A stretch of 26,837 nt of DNA from an uncultured bacterium (GTDB lineage: Bacteria; Actinomycetota; Coriobacteriia; Coriobacteriales; Coriobacteriaceae). Numbering within the stretch: the first letter of the stretch is position 1; the number at the start of each line of letters is the position of its first letter. The position numbers and the translations under genes were made by a program. The notes beneath the pieces are model-generated. The model had not been told where the DNA came from and ran no database searches. It saw only the letters and a program-made list of their open reading frames with translations. The stretch covers positions 1 through 26,837 of the forward strand of contig CATWBO010000034.1 in assembly GCA_958349055.1 (NCBI GenBank), written 5' to 3'. This document shows, in pieces, positions 8,038 through 14,745 of this stretch.

Positions 8038-8778
8038 TTAGGCAAACATGACCTGGTCGAACGTATAGAAGCCGTGCTCGCGGGTGACGAGCTTCTGCGC
8101 GGCTGCCAGAGCGCCGTTGACGAAGATCTGACGGCTCGTGGCACGGTGTGCGAGCGTGACCTCCTCGTCCTGTCCAAAGAAGCTCACCTCGTGCACGCCG
8201 GCGACGGTGCCGCCGCGCAGCGAGTGCATACCGATTTCCTTGGGATCGCGCGCGCCGCACATGCCCTCGCGTCCGTAGACGGGGTGGTAGCCCGCCTCGG
8301 GCTCGGCTTCGACGACGGCATCGAGCAGTAACTTGGCGGTGCCGCTGGGAGCGTCGACCTTTTGGTTGTGGTGCGTCTCGACAATCTCGCAGTCAAAGCC
8401 GGGCAGTTCACGCGTGGCCTGGGCCACTAGGTGACGCAGGGCGGCGATGCCGATAGAGTAGTTGCCCGAGTGCATGACGCGGGCATTCTGGCCCAGCTCG
8501 CGCAGGCGGTCCATCTGCTCGGGGGTGTAGCCTGTGGTGCCCGAGACCAACGCCGCGCCCGTGCGCTCGACATAGGCAACAACGGCATCGAAGGTCACGA
8601 CGTTCGAGAAGTCGATGATGACGTCGGCTGCCGGGGCGTTCTCGAGCTCGGACAAGTCGAAGCCGATCTGGGCGACGATATCAAAAACGGGCTGACCGGC
8701 GGCGTCGACAACGCCCTCGGCGGTGGTGCGGATGAGCGAGCCCATGCGGCCCGTTCCCATAATGACGGTCTTAATCAA
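8038..8778 (-). CDS. dapB: 4-hydroxy-tetrahydrodipicolinate reductase (DapB)
   Basis: Reduces the DapA product to tetrahydrodipicolinate with NAD(P)H. The 246-residue protein begins with a Rossmann motif (MGTGRMGS, 7-14) and carries IIDFSN, VSGTTGYT and the active-site block ETHHNQKVDAPSGTAKLL, with His136, His137 and Lys140. The start codon is TTG at 8778, overlapping the dapA stop by 8 nt, with AAGGGAG upstream. The only nearby ATG (residue 7) would cut into the nucleotide-binding loop, so TTG with translational coupling to dapA is the best reading. Confidence 0.95.
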   Translation of the reverse strand: MIKTVIMGTGRMGSLIRTTAEGVVDAAGQPVFDIVAQIGFDLSELENAPAADVIIDFSNVVTFDAVVAYVERTGAALVSGTTGYTPEQMDRLRELGQNARVMHSGNYSIGIAALRHLVAQATRELPGFDCEIVETHHNQKVDAPSGTAKLLLDAVVEAEPEAGYHPVYGREGMCGARDPKEIGMHSLRGGTVAGVHEVSFFGQDEEVTLAHRATSRQIFVNGALAAAQKLVTREHGFYTFDQVMFA

Positions 8779-9661
8779 GCAGACCAGCTCCCTTCAGAGC
8801 ATCGGTAAGTGCAGCGCGTGTGTCGTTGGCCATGGGGCACAGCGGCATGCGGTAGTTTGCCTCGATCATACCCATCTGAGCGAGCGCTTCTTTAACGGGG
8901 ATGGGATTGACCTCGCTAAAGAGGGCGTTGATGAGCGGCTGACCGGCAATCTGGATATCGCGGGCGCGCTCCACGTCGCCGTCCAGATAGGCACGGCACA
9001 TGTCGTGCACGAGCTGCGGCTGAACATCGGCCCACACGCTGATGGTGCCCGAGGCGCCCAGGCTCATGAGCGGCACGGTGAGTGCGTCCTCGCCCGAGTA
9101 CATGCGGAAGTCGTCGGACAGCAGGTGTGCGATCTTGGCGGCATAGGCGACGTTGCCCGAGGCTTCCTTAATACCCATGATATTGGGGTGCGCGGCCAGG
9201 CGCTCCACATTGCGCTCGCTGATGCCGCAGCCGCAGCGGCCGGGGATGTTGTAGAGGATGCAAGGGATGTCCACGGCATCGGCGACGGTCTTAAAGTGCT
9301 GGTAGATGCCCTCTTCATTGGACTTGTTGTAGTAGGGGGTAATGAGCAGCAGACCGTCGGCGCCCAGGCCTTGGTAAGTAAGCGACTTGGTGAGCATGGT
9401 TTGCGTGGAGTTGGAGCCCGAGCCGGCGATGACGGGGACGCGTCCTGCAACATGCTTGACCACGGCGGCGACAACGGAGTTGTCCTCGTCGTCGGTCATC
9501 GTAGCGCTCTCGCCGGTGGTGCCCAGGGTGAGGATGGCGTCGGTGCCGTTTTGCAGGTGGAAATCGATGAGGCGCTCGAGTGCGTCAAAGTCGACACTGC
9601 CGTCCTTTTTAAACGGCGTAACAAGGGCGACGATTGAGCCCTCGAGGTTGCGGATATCCAT
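8771..9661 (-). CDS. dapA: 4-hydroxy-tetrahydrodipicolinate synthase (DapA), internal start in the lysA-dapA frame
   Basis: Condenses pyruvate with aspartate semialdehyde, the first committed step to diaminopimelate and lysine. Read from ATG 9661 it is 296 residues, the normal DapA length. The Schiff-base lysine is Lys165 (GIKEASGN), the proton-relay tyrosine Tyr137 (LYNIPGRCG), and LGTTGES carries Thr48. The protein starts at a typical DapA N-terminus (NLEGSIVALVTPF). AAGGAG lies 6 nt upstream of the ATG, a much stronger ribosome site than a fusion joint would need by chance, so independent initiation is likely. It is in the same frame as lysA, with no stop in between. Confidence 0.9.
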   Translation of the reverse strand: MDIRNLEGSIVALVTPFKKDGSVDFDALERLIDFHLQNGTDAILTLGTTGESATMTDDEDNSVVAAVVKHVAGRVPVIAGSGSNSTQTMLTKSLTYQGLGADGLLLITPYYNKSNEEGIYQHFKTVADAVDIPCILYNIPGRCGCGISERNVERLAAHPNIMGIKEASGNVAYAAKIAHLLSDDFRMYSGEDALTVPLMSLGASGTISVWADVQPQLVHDMCRAYLDGDVERARDIQIAGQPLINALFSEVNPIPVKEALAQMGMIEANYRMPLCPMANDTRAALTDALKGAGLLD

Positions 9662-11080
9662 GTTCTTCTCCTTCGCTTCCGCGATCTGGATGCGCTTATT
9701 CCATTGGGCGGCGACGGCCAAGCGCTCGTCCTGAGCGCGACGGCGAGCACTTTCGGCGCGCGACTTGGCCAGCAGCTCTCGGCCGCACGGCAGCACATCG
9801 AGCGTGGCAAAATAATCGCCCGGGCGCTCGGCGCGGCGGATGAGGTCGGCCGAGCCATCGGGGCGCAGCAGCACCTCGGCGGAGCGTAACCGTCCGTTGT
9901 AGTTGTAGCCCATGGAGTAACCATGCGCGCCGGTATCGTGGATCACGAGCACATCACCCATGTCGATCCGCGGTAGCTCGCGGTCGATGGCGAACTTGTC
10001 GTTGTTCTCGCACAGATTGCCCGTGATGTCGTACGTGTTTGTGACAGGCGCCGCGGTCTTGTCGGAGCCACCCGGCTGGCCCATCACCGTAATGTGGTGG
10101 TAGGCGCCATACATGGCAGGGCGGATCAGATCGACGGCGCTTGCGTCGACACCGATATAGTCCTTGTAGATTTGCTTCTCGTGGATGGCCTTGGTGACCA
10201 GGCAGCCGTAGGGGCCCATCATAAAGCGGCCCATCTCGGTGCAGATGGCCACATCGCCCATGCCGGCGGGAACCAGGATCTCGTCGTATGCCGCGTGCAC
10301 TCCCTCGCCGATGGCATGAATGTCGTTGGCCTGCTGCTCGGGCAGATAGGGGATGCCCACGCCACCGGACAGGTTAATGAAGGCGACATGAGCGCCCGTC
10401 TCGCGCTCCAAGCGCACGGCAAGCTCAAAGAGGATGCGTGCGAGCTTGGGGTAGTAGTCGTTGGTGACGGTGTTGCTGGCAAGGAAGGCGTGGATGCCAA
10501 AATTTTCGGCGCCCTTGGCCTTGAGCATGCGGAATGCCTCAAAGAGCTGCTCGGTGGTCATGCCGTACTTGGAATCCCCCGGATTGTCCATAATGCCGTT
10601 GGAAAGCTGGAACAGGCCGCCCGGGTTAAAACGGCAGCTCACCGTCTTGGGGATGGGACCCGCGACGCGCACGTAGAACTCGATGTGGCTGATGTCGTCG
10701 AAGTTGACGATGGCGCCTAGCTTGTCGGCAAGCTCAAAGTCTGCCGCCGGCGTGTCGTTGGACGAGAACATGATGTCGTGTCCCGTGATACCCAGCGAGC
10801 GGGCGATCATGAGCTCGGTATAGCTCGAGCAATCGCAGCCGCAGCCGTATTCGTTGAGAATGGAGATGAGCGCCGGGTTGGGGTTGGCCTTGACGGCAAA
10901 GTATTCCTTAAAGCCCGGGTTCCATGCGAAGGCGTCGCGCACTTCTTGCATGTTGCGGCGGATGCCCGCCTCGTCGTATAGATGAAACGGCGTGGGGAAC
11001 TGCTCGACGATATGCTCGAGCGTCTCCTTGTCCACAAACGGCCGCTTGGCCGCATATGCCTCGTTGGGAGTCAGTGCCAT
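8771..11080 (-). CDS. lysA-dapA: LysA-DapA fusion: diaminopimelate decarboxylase joined to dihydrodipicolinate synthase
   Basis: One open frame of 769 residues. Residues 1 to about 430 are a fold-III PLP decarboxylase: Lys64 in FAVKANPNP binds PLP; CTEMGRFMMGP, LCENNDKF (Cys357) and GAHGYSMGYNYNGRLRSAEV match diaminopimelate decarboxylase, which makes L-lysine from meso-DAP. The usual glycine-rich segment is replaced by GCGCDCSSYTELM, so this is a divergent LysA branch. A charged linker of about 43 residues (430-473) leads without a stop into a full DapA (474-769). The internal dapA ATG at 9661 has its own AAGGAG, so a separate DapA is probably also made. Whether full-length fusion protein accumulates is unknown; a lost lysA stop codon or an assembly error are alternatives. 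First gene after the lysine riboswitch. Confidence 0.85.
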   Translation of the reverse strand: MALTPNEAYAAKRPFVDKETLEHIVEQFPTPFHLYDEAGIRRNMQEVRDAFAWNPGFKEYFAVKANPNPALISILNEYGCGCDCSSYTELMIARSLGITGHDIMFSSNDTPAADFELADKLGAIVNFDDISHIEFYVRVAGPIPKTVSCRFNPGGLFQLSNGIMDNPGDSKYGMTTEQLFEAFRMLKAKGAENFGIHAFLASNTVTNDYYPKLARILFELAVRLERETGAHVAFINLSGGVGIPYLPEQQANDIHAIGEGVHAAYDEILVPAGMGDVAICTEMGRFMMGPYGCLVTKAIHEKQIYKDYIGVDASAVDLIRPAMYGAYHHITVMGQPGGSDKTAAPVTNTYDITGNLCENNDKFAIDRELPRIDMGDVLVIHDTGAHGYSMGYNYNGRLRSAEVLLRPDGSADLIRRAERPGDYFATLDVLPCGRELLAKSRAESARRRAQDERLAVAAQWNKRIQIAEAKEKNMDIRNLEGSIVALVTPFKKDGSVDFDALERLIDFHLQNGTDAILTLGTTGESATMTDDEDNSVVAAVVKHVAGRVPVIAGSGSNSTQTMLTKSLTYQGLGADGLLLITPYYNKSNEEGIYQHFKTVADAVDIPCILYNIPGRCGCGISERNVERLAAHPNIMGIKEASGNVAYAAKIAHLLSDDFRMYSGEDALTVPLMSLGASGTISVWADVQPQLVHDMCRAYLDGDVERARDIQIAGQPLINALFSEVNPIPVKEALAQMGMIEANYRMPLCPMANDTRAALTDALKGAGLLD

Positions 11081-11150
11081 GTCCCGTAAACCTCGCTATC
11101 CAGACGGCGCTACCTGCGCATCGAATCCGCATAACGTGGACCCAATGTCC
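11081..11150 (-). promoter_or_regulatory. Candidate expression platform of the lysine riboswitch
   Basis: Just before lysA the minus-strand RNA contains TCTGGATAGCG (11094-11104 on plus), which can pair over 11 bp, with one G-U, with CGCTATCCGGA at the 3' side of riboswitch helix P1. Separately, GTCCACGT can pair with ACGGGAC right before the start codon with one bulge. No U-tract terminator is seen, so control of translation or Rho-dependent control seems likelier than intrinsic termination. This is inference from complementarity only. Confidence 0.4.
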
Positions 11151-11308
11151 GGATAGCGCTCCCGCATTGCTGCAGACAGTCCTGCGGGTGTTTCCCGCAG
11201 GCCCACCAGGCTGTTCGTGCCCGAAATGCCCAGTTCGGCGGGTTTCGCCTCCCCGCAGGGTCAAAGTCTGCCGACTCGCCCGCGGCTCTTCGTGCCCGCG
11301 CCTCTATC
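11151..11308 (-). promoter_or_regulatory. Lysine riboswitch (L box)
   Basis: Read on the minus strand, the element opens with GATAGAGGCGC and closes with GAGCGCTATC, which form helix P1, as in the B. subtilis lysC leader. In order it then shows AAGAG, GGGGAGGCG paired to CGCCGAAC (the conserved CGCCGAA of the family), CCTGGTGGGC, a strong CTGCGGG/CCCGCAG hairpin and GACTGTC. This order and these conserved bases match the lysine aptamer. It heads the lysA-dapA/dapB/dapH transcript 71 nt before the first start codon, so lysine should repress the operon. Confidence 0.9.
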
Positions 11309-11310
11309 AA

Positions 11311-11343
11311 GTGGTAAAGACCCTACCACGTTGCACTTTACCA
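11311..11343. promoter_or_regulatory. Overlapping inverted repeats in the divergent promoter region
   Basis: GTGGTA (11311-11316) mirrors TACCAC (11324-11329), and TGGTAAAG (11312-11319) mirrors CTTTACCA (11336-11343). They sit just upstream of the lysine riboswitch and about 115 bp from the divergent deacetylase start. They could be an operator shared by both transcripts; no regulator is identified. The stretch up to 11440 is AT-rich and probably carries both promoters. Confidence 0.4.
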
Positions 11344-11458
11344 AACAAGAGTATTCGTATATAACGTTTAAAAAATGCAGCATCATGCTAGAAACAAGGG
11401 TGCCACAATCCTGCGTCACAATAGGTGTCAACCGAGTCGTCTCATGAAAGGAATCCCT

Positions 11459-12646
11459 ATGACCGAGCTCCAAGAACTCCGTCGTTATCGTCGCGACTTG
11501 CACCGCATTCCGGAGCTCGACTTCGATCTTCCGCAAACCATCGCCTATATCGAGGGCGTGCTCGCTCCGCTCGCCTGCGAGGTGACCTATCCCTGCCCGA
11601 GCTGCGTCTGTGCCTTCTTCGATGCCGGTGTGGGCGCTACGAATGCCACGGCGATTCGCGCCGATATGGACGCCCTGCCCATCGCGGAGGCAACGGGAGC
11701 GGCCTTTGCCTCGACGCATCCCGGCAAGATGCACGCTTGCGGCCACGACGGCCACATGGCCATGGCACTGGCGGCAGCAACTTATGTCGACCGTACGATT
11801 CGTGAGCAGCCGGGCGTCATCAAACGTAACGTGCTCTTTGTGTTTCAGCCGGCCGAGGAGACGACCGGTGGCGCTAAGACGGTATGCGAGAGCGGCGTGT
11901 TCGAGCGCTACGGGGCCGATCGCATCTTTGGCTTCCACGTGTGGCCCGATCTGCCTGCCGGTACGCTGGCGAGCTGCTCCGGTCCGCTGCTGGCGCGCTC
12001 GAGCGAGACTCACATTCATATCCATGGCACGAGTATCCATATTGCCAAGACCTATGGCGTTCCGGTCGAGGAATCGCACGATGCGGCGCTGGCGGCGGCC
12101 AAGTTCTTGGTTGCCGAGCGCGAGCTGATGGACGAGTTGGGCGCCGACGAGCCCTGCATTGGCAAGTTCGGTCTGCTGCGGGCGGGCACCGTCTGCAATG
12201 CGGTGGCAGGGGAGGCCCATGTCGCCGGCAGCCTGCGCGTGTTTACGGACGACATGTTCGATCGTGCGCGCGAGGGTGTGCGCCGTGTGCTCGACGAGGC
12301 GTGCGCGTCGACGGGCTGCACCTACGACCTCGACTTCGCCGAGGGATACCCGCCGGTCGATAACGACCCTGAGCTGTTTGCCTGCATTGCACCTGCTTTG
12401 CCCGAGTTGCAACTGGTGAACGAGCCACTACTGATTGCCGAGGATTTCGCGTTCTATCAGCGCCATCTGCCGGGCGTGTTCTTCTTATTGGGCACGGGCG
12501 TGCCTGCCGGCCAAGACAATCCGAGTGACACCGAGGGCTGCCCCGCCTATGCCGCCAGCGCACTGCATACCGATACCATGCTCTTTGATGAGGAAATCCT
12601 GCTCAAAGGCCTCGATGTCTATAAACGATTGCTTTCGCTTGCCTAA
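11459..12646 (+). CDS. M20 family amidohydrolase, probable N-acetyldiaminopimelate deacetylase
   Basis: A 395-residue zinc amidohydrolase of the M20D type. Metal and catalytic motifs are IRADMDALPI, MHACGHDGHM (Cys94, His96), FQPAEETTGGA (catalytic Glu133, ligand Glu134), GFHVWPDLPAG (His160) and the late block LLIAEDFAFYQRHLPGVFFLLG. The family also contains hippurate and IAA-amino-acid hydrolases. Its position, divergent from a lysine operon that contains DapH but no desuccinylase, argues for removal of acetyl from N-acetyl-LL-diaminopimelate. ATG 11459 has AAAGGA 6 nt upstream; ATG 11444 is in frame but poorly placed. The region between the two divergent genes is 378 bp and holds the lysine riboswitch. 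Confidence 0.85.
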   Translation: MTELQELRRYRRDLHRIPELDFDLPQTIAYIEGVLAPLACEVTYPCPSCVCAFFDAGVGATNATAIRADMDALPIAEATGAAFASTHPGKMHACGHDGHMAMALAAATYVDRTIREQPGVIKRNVLFVFQPAEETTGGAKTVCESGVFERYGADRIFGFHVWPDLPAGTLASCSGPLLARSSETHIHIHGTSIHIAKTYGVPVEESHDAALAAAKFLVAERELMDELGADEPCIGKFGLLRAGTVCNAVAGEAHVAGSLRVFTDDMFDRAREGVRRVLDEACASTGCTYDLDFAEGYPPVDNDPELFACIAPALPELQLVNEPLLIAEDFAFYQRHLPGVFFLLGTGVPAGQDNPSDTEGCPAYAASALHTDTMLFDEEILLKGLDVYKRLLSLA

Positions 12647-12690
12647 TGGGCAAAGAAGTAATTGCCTAGAAAATACGAACAGATGTACGG

Positions 12691-12696
12691 TATAAT
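12691..12696 (+). promoter_or_regulatory. Consensus -10 element TATAAT
   Basis: A perfect TATAAT lies 45 nt after the deacetylase stop, flanked by two direct AGATGTA copies (12681-12687, 12699-12705). No good -35 is seen at 16-18 bp spacing. Confidence 0.35.
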
Positions 12697-12720
12697 GAAG
12701 ATGTAAGTCTATAGAAACGT

Positions 12721-12749
12721 TTGACGTTATTAACGTAAGGCGATACTAT
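12721..12749 (+). promoter_or_regulatory. Promoter and palindromic operator for higA
   Basis: TTGACG (12721-12726) and TACTAT (12744-12749) are separated by exactly 17 bp. The perfect palindrome ACGTTA-T-TAACGT (12724-12736) overlaps the -35 box and the spacer, the usual position of an antitoxin autorepression site. Transcription would start near 12756, inside the toxin remnant and upstream of higA. Confidence 0.6.
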
Positions 12750-12837
12750 GTTGCGTCGTAACGAGCGCTATCGGGTCTGTTTTGAGTGGAGACAGGAGAT
12801 GGCTTGGAATGTCGAAATCGTCGATTATCACAAGTGA
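12748..12837 (+). pseudogene. higB: HigB toxin remnant, C-terminal fragment only
   Basis: This 29-codon frame ends with RYRVCFEWRQ...NVEIVDYHK, the characteristic C-terminus of HigB/RelE-type mRNA interferases (R-x-C-F-x-W then VEIVDYH). A complete HigB has about 90 residues; here an in-frame TAA lies at 12736-12738, and the preceding gene ends at 12646, so there is no room for the rest. It overlaps the higA start by 29 nt, as in intact higBA operons. The fragment cannot be an active nuclease as read. Confidence 0.75.
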
Positions 12838-13150
12838 TGAGACTTCGGCCGATTTGCTGTCGCCGGTGACTCCTGGTGAGCTTCTCAAAGAGGAGTTTCT
12901 TGTTCCCATGGGCATTTCTCAATATCGCCTTGCGAAAGAGACCGGGATTCCGGCTCAGCGTATCGGGCAGATTGTCTTGGGAAAACGTCGCGTGACGGCC
13001 GACACCGACCTCCGTCTTTGCCGTTATTTTGGCCTGACGGATGGTTATTGGCTGCGCGCTCAGGTGGCGTTTGACCTCGAGGCAGAGAAGAGGCGGATTG
13101 AACCGGAGCTCGATAAGATCATTCCTGTTCAGCAGGCCATCGCACTGTAG
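12809..13150 (+). CDS. higA: HigA-family antitoxin (orphan)
   Basis: A 113-residue XRE-type protein of the HigA/VapI antitoxin family. It has the typical beginning TPGELLKEEFLVPMGISQYRLAKETG, a helix-turn-helix around 30-55 (ISQYRLAKETGIPAQRIGQI), the block RVTADTDLRLCRYFG and a C-terminal helix. HigA proteins bind HigB and repress their own promoter. Here the cognate toxin is reduced to a C-terminal fragment, so the protein is probably kept as a regulator, as protection against related toxins, or is recently orphaned. ATG 12809 is taken because the conserved part begins soon after; AGGAG is 11 nt upstream. The autoregulatory palindrome lies at 12724-12736. Confidence 0.85.
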   Translation: MSKSSIITSDETSADLLSPVTPGELLKEEFLVPMGISQYRLAKETGIPAQRIGQIVLGKRRVTADTDLRLCRYFGLTDGYWLRAQVAFDLEAEKRRIEPELDKIIPVQQAIAL

Positions 13151-13174
13151 TGCTCAAAGATGATGGGGGTGGCG

Positions 13175-13498
13175 ATGAGACGACGCCGACAGTCTGCCGT
13201 ATATAGTCCGGGTGGATGCGGGTGTGGCTTATTGTTGCTCCCGGTTATTGCTGTGAGCATAGGCGTGATGTTTGCGCTTGCTGGACTAGCCGCAGCGGCA
13301 CTCGTGCTGCTGATTGTCGCCATTGGCGTGACGATCTGGCTCTATCGCTGTCGCGAGCAGCGTCGTGCCGACGGCAAAACCAATGTGGGATGGGTTGTCT
13401 TTTTGGTCATCGCCTATCTATTGAGCATTAGCTATCTGGCGTTCTTTGTTCTGCTAATGATTAGTGCCTTTACCGGAGAGCCCGTTACGGTGGGGTAG
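13175..13498 (+). CDS. Small membrane protein of unknown function
   Basis: A 107-residue protein with a basic N-terminus (MRRRRQ), then hydrophobic segments at about 15-50 (LLLLPVIAVSIGVMFALAGLAAAALVLLIVAIGVTIWL, probably two close helices) and 70-100 (VGWVVFLVIAYLLSISYLAFFVLLMISAF). A short basic cytoplasmic loop (RCREQRRADGKTN) separates them. No family was recognised. Starts at 13160, 13163 and 13175 are in frame; the GGGGGTGG run sits just before 13175, so the exact start is uncertain. It follows higA by 24 nt and may share its transcript. Confidence 0.6.
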   Translation: MRRRRQSAVYSPGGCGCGLLLLPVIAVSIGVMFALAGLAAAALVLLIVAIGVTIWLYRCREQRRADGKTNVGWVVFLVIAYLLSISYLAFFVLLMISAFTGEPVTVG

Positions 13499-13550
13499 TG
13501 TTTCCCGCGGGCTGCCGCGGAAGGCGCGCTTGCGCGACCGTTTATCGCAG

Positions 13551-13569
13551 CATTAGCTCCCAGCTAATG
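13551..13569. other. Palindrome in the lipoprotein promoter region
   Basis: CATTAGCT (13551-13558) and AGCTAATG (13562-13569) are perfect inverted repeats around CCC. It may be an operator. GC-rich hairpins at about 13502-13538 precede it and may end the upstream transcript, though no T run follows. Confidence 0.4.
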
Positions 13570-13581
13570 AATTCGAACTCA

Positions 13582-13635
13582 ATCCTTCCTACGATGTGCT
13601 GTGTGCCGGCACGGTAGCCGGATCGTAGGAAGGAT
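13582..13635 (+). promoter_or_regulatory. Long hairpin that hides the ribosome site of the lipoprotein gene
   Basis: ATCCTTCCTACGAT (13582-13595) and ATCGTAGGAAGGAT (13622-13635) form a perfect 14-bp stem; the 26-nt loop can pair further (CCGGC with GCCGG). The Shine-Dalgarno sequence AGGAAGGA lies inside the 3' arm, 5 nt before the ATG at 13641. In RNA this would block ribosome access, so it suggests conditional translation or, as DNA, a regulator site. Confidence 0.7.
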
Positions 13636-13640
13636 GCATC

Positions 13641-14183
13641 ATGAAAAAGCTCGAGACCGAAATGCTGCTGAGCCGTCGCGCTGCGCTTGGCGCATTCGCC
13701 ACTGTCGCCTTGGGAACCGCCGGCCTTCTTGCCGGATGCGGTAGCGATAAAGCGACCGTCACCGAGGACGCCGGCGATGGCGACAAGAAGGAAGAGACGA
13801 AGAAGGAAGAGCAGTCCACGACTGACCTCGCCGTCGGCACGGCGGTGACCACGGCTGCCGGCCTTTCCGTTGTCGTCGATTCCGTCCAGACCGGTCTCAC
13901 TAATTATGACGGCTCGACCATGACGGGCATCCATGTCACGTACGTCAACAACGGCGACGAGGGCGCAGATTACAATGTCTACGATTGGAAGGGCGAGGAC
14001 GCCAACGGCGCTCAGCAAAATCAGGGGTACTACAGCGAGGGCTCCGATGAGCTGCAATCTGGCACCCTTGCCGCCGGTGGCTCCGTGGCGGGCAATATCT
14101 ACTTTGATGGCGACATCAAGAAGGCGCTCTATTTTGCCAACATGTTTGATAAGTCCGCCACTGCAAGCTGGGTGCTGGCCTAG
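13641..14183 (+). CDS. Tat-type lipoprotein of unknown function (DUF4352-like)
   Basis: A 180-residue exported lipoprotein. The signal peptide carries twin arginines (SRRAALGAF, 11-19), a hydrophobic core and the lipobox LLAGC with Cys33 as the lipidated residue. A charged linker rich in Asp, Glu and Lys (about 40-60) follows. The rest is a compact beta-rich domain (GTAVTTAAGLSVVVDSVQTG, MTGIHVTYVNNGDE, SDELQSGTLAAGGSVAGNIYFDG) that resembles the DUF4352 immunoglobulin-like lipoproteins of Gram-positive bacteria. Function unknown. Its ribosome site is buried in a 14-bp stem, so expression is probably conditional. Confidence 0.75.
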   Translation: MKKLETEMLLSRRAALGAFATVALGTAGLLAGCGSDKATVTEDAGDGDKKEETKKEEQSTTDLAVGTAVTTAAGLSVVVDSVQTGLTNYDGSTMTGIHVTYVNNGDEGADYNVYDWKGEDANGAQQNQGYYSEGSDELQSGTLAAGGSVAGNIYFDGDIKKALYFANMFDKSATASWVLA

Positions 14184-14222
14184 TATGTCGCTACCGTTGC
14201 GCCGTATGGGAGGTGAAGCCGT

Positions 14223-14645
14223 ATGCCCGACAAAAAGCCGACTGACGAGTTACTCAATGAGCTTCTCGATGCGCCAAATATCGACGGCTATATCAAGGAT
14301 CACGACTTTGCCGCCCCTTCGCTTTCGGACTACCTCCAGCAGTTGCTGCAAGAGAAGGGTTTGGAGCGCTCCCGCGTGGTGCGCATGGCCGACCTCAACG
14401 AGACCTTTGGCTATCAGATCTTTACCGGCGCACGCCATCCGAGTCGCAACAAGGTGCTGCAGATTGCCTTTGCGATGGCGCTGTCGATGAAAGAGGCCAA
14501 TCGGGCGTTAACGGCTGCCGGGGTCAGTGTCCTCAACTGCAAAGACCGTCGCGACGCGATTATCATTTTTTGTATCGATCGAGGGTGCAGCCTGCAAAAG
14601 GTCAACAAAGAGCTGTACCGCTTTGGTGAGGAGACGGTGAGTTAG
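14223..14645 (+). CDS. HTH (XRE-like) protein paired with a Ser/Thr kinase
   Basis: A 140-residue protein. Residues 30-90 (LSDYLQQLLQEKGLERSRVVRMADLNETFGYQIFTGARHPSRNKVLQIAFAMALS) look like an XRE-type helix-turn-helix with a lambda-repressor-like fold. The C-terminal part (RDAIIIFCIDRGCSLQKVNKELYRFGE) is typical of small HTH proteins encoded beside Ser/Thr kinases in Clostridia and Coriobacteria (from recollection, not a search). It may be a regulator or a kinase substrate. ATG 14223 has GGGAGGTGA upstream. It ends just before the kinase and is probably functionally linked to it. Confidence 0.7.
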   Translation: MPDKKPTDELLNELLDAPNIDGYIKDHDFAAPSLSDYLQQLLQEKGLERSRVVRMADLNETFGYQIFTGARHPSRNKVLQIAFAMALSMKEANRALTAAGVSVLNCKDRRDAIIIFCIDRGCSLQKVNKELYRFGEETVS

Positions 14646-14731
14646 CGGCTGATGGCTGAGCCGGCGGTACTGCTACGGAAACGATGTAAACGAACAGGGC
14701 GCGGATGCCATGAGGTGTCTACGCCCTGCGC

Positions 14732-14745
14732 TATGATGGACGCTA
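14732..14745 (+). promoter_or_regulatory. Possible -10 box for a leaderless kinase transcript
   Basis: TATGAT at 14732-14737 is followed 7 nt later by ATG 14745, the spacing typical of leaderless genes in actinobacteria. No Shine-Dalgarno sequence precedes this ATG. Confidence 0.35.

Noticed and set aside
11081..11460. A lysine T-box leader
   Set aside because: No T-box sequence or antiterminator bulge is present; the order of conserved bases fits the lysine riboswitch instead.
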